Positions 58,408 to 64,000 of a DNA stretch of 64,000 nucleotides are shown piece by piece (positions within the stretch are counted from its first letter, which is position 1; every line of letters begins with the position of its first letter). This DNA is from Oenanthe sinensis (taxonomy: Eukaryota; Streptophyta; Magnoliopsida; Apiales; Apiaceae): the NCBI GenBank assembly GCA_028671895.1, contig CM053799.1:46129455-46193454 (forward strand). Direction: 5' to 3'. The position numbers were made by a program, and so were the translations under genes. The notes below the pieces were generated by a model. The model was not told the DNA's origin and searched no databases. It saw nothing but the letters and a program-made list of their open reading frames with translations.

Positions 58408-59536
58408 TGTTAGGAATCTACATGTAATTTTGATGATAAAATTAATCTTGGAATCATAGAAATTTTGTTTTATGCAACTGATCAACTGATATGAAATTTA
58501 TAAATATCAATTGATGAGGAAACCAATTATCAGTTGAAATATTTATATGAGTCAACTGATAAATTGGACTGTAGCATATGTGTACTTAATCTATTTCAAT
58601 CGATAAGGTGTAAATCAATTGATATTATTTTTATCAATTGATGTTAGAGTCGATTGATATAGATCATCAATTGATGTGTAAATTAAACTATCAAATTGTA
58701 ATTATTTTAAGACAGGAAATTGCACAAGTGAAGGATGATCAATTGATATTGAAGCCTCAACGGATGAGAGATCAATTGAAGAAGCCAAGTCAGGAATTGA
58801 AGACCATCAACTGATGTGAAGACCCATCGATTGATATATATCGATCAATATCATTTATCAGTCGATAAGTCATTCCTTATCAATCGATGGATGTAAAGAT
58901 CAATCGAAGAAGAACATCAGTTGATGGATTAGAGGATGAATCAACTGATATGCTTAACAACAAATTATCAATTGATTGTGACAACACAAAAAGTCTATCA
59001 GTTGTAGATCCAGAGAACAAAAACACACCTATGGAAGACAGCCTAGGGTGGCTGTGAAGACTCAATCAGTAGATGTCTTTCAAGTCTGTTTTTCTAAAAA
59101 GGAAAAAGGAAAAAGAGAGACAGATAAAAACAATCCTAGAATAGGAATTGTAAAATACACTTATAGTATATAAACAAGTATAGCAGTATTGTTAGAAAAT
59201 ATAGAAGAAAAAAAAAGTTAGACAATTTTTCTACAAGCAACTGATCAAGCTCAAGAGCACATTGTAAGATCAGTTGATTCTTTCTAACTTTGTAAAAACG
59301 AAGCTAGGTTATCTTTTAACCTAGGAACATTGAGCAAAAATATATATCTGATGGAAAAACCAATCCATTAGTAATTTTTAAATCTCTCTTTGTTCATTTT
59401 AATTTTCAGTTGTTTGTTCAAACATATTCTGTCAATCTATCAAACATCAAGAGCAAATATTAAAAGTCCTAAAAAGTTTTAATATTTGTATTTAACCCCC
59501 CTTCTCCAAATATTGACATTGTTCTTCGGAATAACA
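58408..59536 (+). mobile_element. Solo LTR of a SIRE-like Copia element, 1129 bp
   Basis: Begins TGTTAGGAATC and ends CGGAATAACA, flanked by a perfect 5-bp duplication AGAAA (58403-58407 and 59537-59541). The tract AACCCCCCTTCTCC lies near the 3' end (about 59494). It is similar at both ends to the LTR at 24472-26419. It carries at least six exact copies of the palindrome ATCAATTGAT plus many variants. There is no internal region next to it. Confidence 0.92.
58469..58976. repeat. Array of ATCAATTGAT palindromes and variants in the LTR
   Basis: ATCAATTGAT, a perfect 10-bp palindrome, occurs exactly at least six times (first at 58505, last at 58967). ATCAACTGAT, ATCGATTGAT and TCAGTTGAT variants fill the gaps. 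Spacers are unrelated to each other. Confidence 0.88.
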
Positions 59537-59605
59537 AGAAACTCAAATGGAGAGAAGTTGTGGGGTACAATGGGTCCTATGCTTAACATGACCACAATTC
59601 AGTTC

Positions 59606-60299
59606 AATTGATTCGTATATTTCATAAGATTGTGTTGGGAATATGAATTTCATTTCAAATAACTGAATTTGAGTTGTCATGTACTAATATTTGAATGTCT
59701 TGGAATTTAAATAAAATCCAAATCCAATTTTTTTGATTATCTAAACATGTTATTTAATTAAATCCAGAATTTTAAATGAAATTCATATTTCCAAATATGC
59801 CATAAAGAAATATTAATAATTAAAGTTCCGTAAACTTCAAATTGTCGTTTTTTAGCTGGTGCAATAATTCGATACTGCAATACATAAGTTGAAAAATGGT
59901 CATTTTTTTGTTGAATAAATAAAGTCATATTTGTATGACAGATCACAATTTTATCATGTATTTGAAAACTAATAATTTAGAAAAGATTAAATTTTGAAAG
60001 TATTGTTAACTATTTAGTTTCTAAATCCGGAGAATCTATTAAGACAGTGGAATTGTAGAAAGTCTGTCAATCCATGTAATTTGCTTGTTCACTCTGCAAT
60101 TGTAGTACTGTCTTCGTTAACAACAACCAAACATGAAAAGAAAAATACAGTGCTAACTATTCCTGTATATATACCATATGTGTTCGAAATATCATATATG
60201 CTTTGGTCCTGTGGCCTTGCACATAATGCCATGACCCGTCTTAATCAACTATTGTAGTAACTAACTGAATGGTTAAATTTATATACTACACTAATTTAG
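59606..60299. other. AT-rich intergenic DNA
   Basis: No gene seen. A segment at about 59630-59790 (TTTGAATGTCTTGGAATTTAAATAAAATCC...) has a diverged direct copy at about 61800-61990, marking a dispersed repeat. Confidence 0.45.
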
Positions 60300-60955
60300 A
60301 ATAATGGCTCTATATGCACAAATTGGAGATAAAATGCTCAAAATGACACAATTTATAAAAATGATCCTAAATGTCACTTTAAAACTCAACATAGTATAAC
60401 GTTTTTGTTCTGTTGATTTTTGAATATAAAACGACACTTAGTATCACGTTTTCCACAAATATTTTTTTTTAAAATCTGTGCAAAACTCAATTTAAAGTAG
60501 CATTTTGCCCTAAAACTCTACTTCATCTTGCGTTTTGTCCTAAAACTCTACTCCATCTTGCGTTTTGAACTTTAAAAATAACCCTAAATGTCACTTTAAA
60601 ACTCAACGTAGTGTAGTATTTTTGTTCTTTTGATTTTTGAATACAAAACGGCACTTAGTGTCACGTTTTCACAAATATTTTTTTAAAAACTTTATGCAAA
60701 ACTCAATTTAAAGTAGCATTTTGCCCTAAAACTCTACTTCATCTTGCGTTTTATCCTAAAACTCTACTTCATCTTGCGTTTTGAACTTTAAAAATTTAAC
60801 AAAAAAAAATTTACTCAAGACACGACACGATATAACGTTTTTGTGAAAACTGAACTTCATGTAGTATTTTGGGGTGACATTTTGGGTTATTCTACCCAAT
60901 TGCGTCATTTTAGGCATTTGTTGGTGTAACAGTGACACATAGGGCCATTGCCCAG
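60300..60955. mobile_element. TIR element with an internal 217-bp tandem duplication
   Basis: ATGGCTCTATATGCACAAATTG at the left and the complement of the right end ATGGCCCTATGTGTCAC match imperfectly. CAAAATGACACAAT near the left pairs with ATTGCGTCATTTTAG near the right. Inside, a 217-bp unit starting CCTAAATGTCACTTTAAAAC is repeated at 60366 and 60583. Each unit ends in two copies of CCTAAAACTCTACTTCATC plus TTGCGTTTT. No coding region. Confidence 0.62.
60366..60800. repeat. 217-bp tandem duplication
   Basis: Two head-to-tail units (60366-60582 and 60583-60800), each with a nested pair of about 30-bp repeats built on AAAACTCTACTTCATCTTGC. Confidence 0.85.
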
Positions 60956-62279
60956 TAATTTATACATTTAGGAAACTGTTAAAAAAATTCATTTTTTTTA
61001 AAGTCTTCCTCTTCAAACTACATTAACTTGTTGATCACAGATTTAATTTGCGTATATGCAAGAAAATAAAATTGTTATTTAGTTGTAAATATTTTAACTA
61101 AGTTTTTCAATCTTACGGTATCTCTCAAACTCATTTGAGGGGTGATCGATAAAATTTTGTCAAAGATAAGTTGGCGTGCGGTTGTTTTCAATTATAATAT
61201 AAGTATTTGAAAACAAAAATGGTGAAAAGGCCAGTAATGCAGGACGAACTAGTGCAGTGTATGGCCGGGCTTCTGCAACAGAGCAGCTGTTTGTCATCGC
61301 AAGCAAACAAAGCTGCACCTATCCAATTTTAAATCTTCTTTTCATGCTCATCCAGGCCTGTTTATATTTGAAATATATACCCATCTCAGTTACAATTTAG
61401 AGACACTGCATTTTGGAACTAACAAAAGTTAGCAAACTTTCTTTTCCAGAATTTTCTCAATTTTAATTAGGTTTTTTAAAACTTTTTATATGTATATTTA
61501 AAAAAATGGTTTTACAAATTTTAAATACAAAATTTATTTTTTATAATTCTGTTCAAAAAATTGAAAAAATAATCTTTAAAATTATATATATATACACACA
61601 CACACATATATACAAAATGTCTTTTAAATGAAAAAACTTTTAAAATTATTTGAATTTAAGTATGATAAACAAAAATATAATCTCTATATAAGTTAAATTT
61701 GAAAATATTAATTAAATATTTATTTTTAACCTATAAAAAATCAGTATAGGAAATATTATTGGAGTAAAACATCTTATATTTTAGATAATTATTATTTTAT
61801 TATTGTGTTTGAGAACTTTAATTTCATTTCAAATGGATTTTAAATGACATAATTTGATTTATTATTTCAAATTTTTATATTCGTAATAATATTTGAATGT
61901 CCTGGAATTCAAATAAAACCCAAATCCAAAATCTTATGATCATCCAAGCATATTATTTAATCAGATACAAAATTTTAAATGAAATTCATATTTGCAAAAG
62001 TGTCATAAAGAAAATTTAATTACTGTACTTAAGATAAAAAGCTATAAGTACATGTTATCTATAAAAGTCAGATGTCAAAAATTTCCACTAAGCACAATAT
62101 AAAATTATAAATAACAAAATAAGAAACTTACGATATCATAGAAGTATTAAACATTAAAGTATTAGTATTTTAGAATATATTTTTTAAAATTTTTAATCAT
62201 TTTAAAATATTTGTTACATATAATTTTTCTTTTATATGATTAATTATTATCATTTTTTATTGGACTATGACCCAATGTT
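60956..62279. other. AT-rich intergenic DNA
   Basis: Nothing recognised beyond a (TA)n(CA)n run at about 61583-61612 and the second copy of the dispersed repeat at about 61800-61990. Confidence 0.45.
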
Positions 62280-62850
62280 GATTTGAATGCACCTAAGGGG
62301 TGAATAGGTGTTTTAGATGAGTATTCCCAATTTTAAAATATTACCAAACCATTATAATATGGACAGTCTGCTGTGCCAAAAAAACTGGCTTATTATTTTC
62401 AATCTGTAAACTATTATAGTAGGCTAGAATGAATGCAATGCAGAAAACAGTTAAAAGCAATAGGTAAAGGAGGCACACAACATTTAGCCAGGTTCGACCC
62501 CTATGTCTAATGTTGTACGTCCTGTTCCTTAGCAACTTGATAAGAGAATATATTATTAATCAATTATAAACCAATTACAAGAGTAATAATATATCTCCTT
62601 GTTCCCAATCACTACAGTGGCTTGCTAAACTCCCAACAATCCTGAGTAGACTGATTCCAGCTTGCTATTGTCTTCTGCCATGCAATCTGTTCTTGAACCT
62701 TGAATTTCTCGAGTCCCACTCTTGAATCCTTCTGTTCCTTGAACTCTTTGCCTTGTAGAAACAATACAACTGAATCCAAAACCTCCCTTGTTCTATCACC
62801 TAGAACCCCTTGTCAGTTAGTGATTCCAAATACACTTTGAACAATACAAA
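62280..62850. mobile_element. Possible LTR remnant of a Copia element
   Basis: CCTAAGGGGTGAATAGGTGTTT at 62291 and ACATTTAGCCAGGTTCGACCCC with TTGTACGTCCTGTTCC at about 62480-62530 resemble phrases common in plant Copia LTRs. The borders and a target duplication could not be placed. Confidence 0.38.
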
Positions 62851-63241
62851 GAATGAAAGTATTTACAACTCAAACTATATTCTCTAAATATTAAATCTTT
62901 AATATAAAACTAAGCTCATTTTAGAGAAAAACGAATAAAGCTTTTCAAGTATACGATTTGCAGTGTATTGGTTCGTCAAAACTAAATATAAAGCTATTTC
63001 ACGTTATATACGAATGCATACAATGACTCTTTGAAATATAGGATAGAATAGAACGTTTAAACTGAGAATATTTCAAAGGCATAACTATAGGAGAAAGAGA
63101 TAAAAATGAATTTGAAAACCTCCTATAATTATAGATAAGATATGATAGTAGTTTGTTTAGAAAATGATTTTAAATTCAAATCAACTACTTTCTAAATTTT
63201 AGGAAAATGTTTTTAATAGAAAATATGAGCTTAATTAAATA
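62851..63241. other. AT-rich intergenic DNA
   Basis: No gene or clear element. It may still be part of the possible LTR remnant to its left. Confidence 0.4.
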
Positions 63242-63307
63242 TTAAAAACGTAATATATTAGTGAATGACAATGTCTTCGGTCCTCCGATGGCCGTTGCGG
63301 CCACAGT

Positions 63308-63400
63308 GTTGTCCTTTGTCCTTTACTTTCACATCTCATAGGTTGTCCTTGGTTGGTTAATGTATTGAACCGTTATGTCCTTTGTCCTTTACTTTCACAT
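63308..63400. repeat. Direct repeat TGTCCTTTGTCCTTTACTTTCACAT, two copies
   Basis: TCCTTTGTCCTTTACTTTCA occurs at about 63313 and 63379, about 66 bp apart, just upstream of the TATA-like box at 63439. Confidence 0.85.
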
Positions 63401-63438
63401 GAATATGGTGTATTGTGAACCCATGCCAAGTTTCCCAT

Positions 63439-63446
63439 TATAAATA
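63439..63446 (+). promoter_or_regulatory. TATA box of an unidentified transcription unit
   Basis: CCATTATAAATAGCCC is a textbook plant TATA context. It lies after a direct repeat and 180 bp before GC-richer DNA and a long inverted repeat. A G-box core CACGTG is at 63514-63519. The unit could be an LTR/TRIM promoter or an RNA gene reaching beyond the window. Confidence 0.5.
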
Positions 63447-63618
63447 GCCCTTGGTTCTTTCATTGATCCTGCATCTTTCATAACCAGTTCTTATTTTGAT
63501 ACGTACCAATTGTCACGTGGTCAATTTTTTGACTCCAAATTTGCACCCTTGTGCTGCCTGTCCTTGCCCCAAGAACATCATCCTTCAGCGTCGCCTTGGG
63601 TTTTCTACAAGGCGCACG

Positions 63619-63712
63619 CTCACGCAGCGGATCAACAACTCTGGGCAGGTGCCATGGCATGCATACTCACGCAGCGGATCAACAACTCTAGGCAGGTGCC
63701 ATGGCATGCATA
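63619..63712. repeat. 47-bp tandem duplication
   Basis: CTCACGCAGCGGATCAAC... occurs at 63619 and 63666 with a single base difference seen (CTGGGCAGG against CTAGGCAGG). Confidence 0.92.
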
Positions 63713-64000
63713 TTCATCAAGCAAATCAAATAAAACACACCAGCAATTACGGACAATTGACCAACCTTTTATTGCTCAACTCAGTAATTATTCATCTTTT
63801 ATATGTTTGCCTCAACATTCAGATGAGCCTCTACTATAGAGAAATGACTTTGGTGCAATAACAACACTTTCTCCCACTTAAACTGAGTTGAGTAGAGTTG
63901 AGCAATAAAAGGCTGGACATTTGTCCGTAATTGCTGGTGTGTTTTATTTGATTTTCTTGATGAATATGCATGCCATGACACCTGCCCAGAATTGTTGATC
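63677..64000. repeat. Long inverted repeat, right arm cut by window end
   Basis: Left arm 63677-63785 and right arm 63882-64000 are inverted copies over at least 110 bp, sharing CATGGCATGCATATTCATCA, AATCAAATAAAACACACCAG, CAATTACGGACAA and CCTTTTATTGCTCAACTC. The spacer is about 96 bp. The right arm was still pairing at the last base, so the full repeat is longer. It may be a transposon terminus pair or the stem of a hairpin transcript. Confidence 0.85.

Larger units (their letters stand above)
58245..59605 (+). pseudogene. Second LINE RNase H remnant, split by a solo LTR
   Basis: Left piece (to 58407) reads WNPPTGEFVKINICC ... GNTNGVGSIIRN; right piece (from about 59537) continues SNGEKLWGTMGPML. 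Removing the LTR and one copy of the 5-bp duplication rejoins the frame exactly at IIRN-SNGEK, as expected for this RNase H-like domain. Outside this short stretch the frame is lost. Confidence 0.75.

Noticed and set aside
1..64000. tRNA, rRNA or snoRNA genes
   Set aside because: Reading both strands showed no convincing tRNA boxes or rRNA segments, but a covariance-model search was not possible, so small RNA genes cannot be excluded.

Overview
This window is nuclear DNA of a flowering plant, most likely a eudicot. It is AT-rich. Its genes carry many short GT-AG introns, it encodes a plant CC-NB-LRR immune receptor, a plant nucleobase-ascorbate transporter and plant LRR receptor proteins, and the space between genes is packed with plant-type hAT, Stowaway, Copia and LINE elements. 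No bacterial or organellar genes, tRNA, rRNA or CRISPR were seen.

Layout. 0.3-5.0 kb: a nearly complete hAT transposon with a perfect 8-bp target duplication, GC-rich subterminal repeats and a broken transposase. 6.8-10.3 kb: an intact single-exon CNL-type NLR (1156 aa). 12.4-12.8 kb: a poly(A)-tailed LINE remnant. 16.7-20.7 kb: a 14-exon nucleobase-ascorbate transporter of the NAT1/NAT2 type (524 aa from the exon model). 21.4-27.1 kb: a stack of nested transposons: a Stowaway MITE; a foldback element split by a solo LTR that is itself split by a MITE; a solo LTR split by another solo LTR; and a non-autonomous hAT. 27.3-32.3 kb: two 920-bp direct repeats enclosing a truncated Copia gag-protease-integrase fragment. 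32.6-33.2 kb: the orphan last two exons of a GSK3/shaggy-like kinase. 34-39 kb: gene-free DNA with at least six MITE or foldback insertions. 39.4-42.9 kb: an 11-exon LRR receptor kinase resembling Arabidopsis At5g45780 (620 aa). 44.8-46.1 kb, minus strand: an intronless receptor-like protein resembling RLP55 (At5g45770). 49.1-49.4 kb: a small two-exon gene of unknown function. 51.7-52.4 kb: a foldback element. 52.7-57.8 kb: a heavily decayed LINE. 58.4-59.5 kb: a solo LTR inside a second LINE RNase H remnant. 60.3-61 kb: a TIR element with an internal tandem duplication. 63.2-64 kb: a promoter-like stretch followed by a long inverted repeat cut by the window end.

How the genes relate. The genes look independently regulated and there is no operon-like organisation. 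The LRR-RLK and the RLP55-like gene face each other tail to tail, 1.9 kb apart; from memory their Arabidopsis counterparts are also neighbours (At5g45770/At5g45780), so this is probably an old conserved gene pair. Both, like the NLR, are of types used in surface or intracellular perception.

The most unusual signal is in the retrotransposons. Four solo LTRs of one general design (TGTTRGRW...TAACA with a C6-7 tract near the 3' end) each carry a dense array of a different short motif (GAGAAGTC, TCAATGGATAA, AGACTCTGATT, and the perfect palindrome ATCAATTGAT). The Copia gag fragment encodes a short peptide repeat from DNA with the same kind of motif. I do not know a described function for this.
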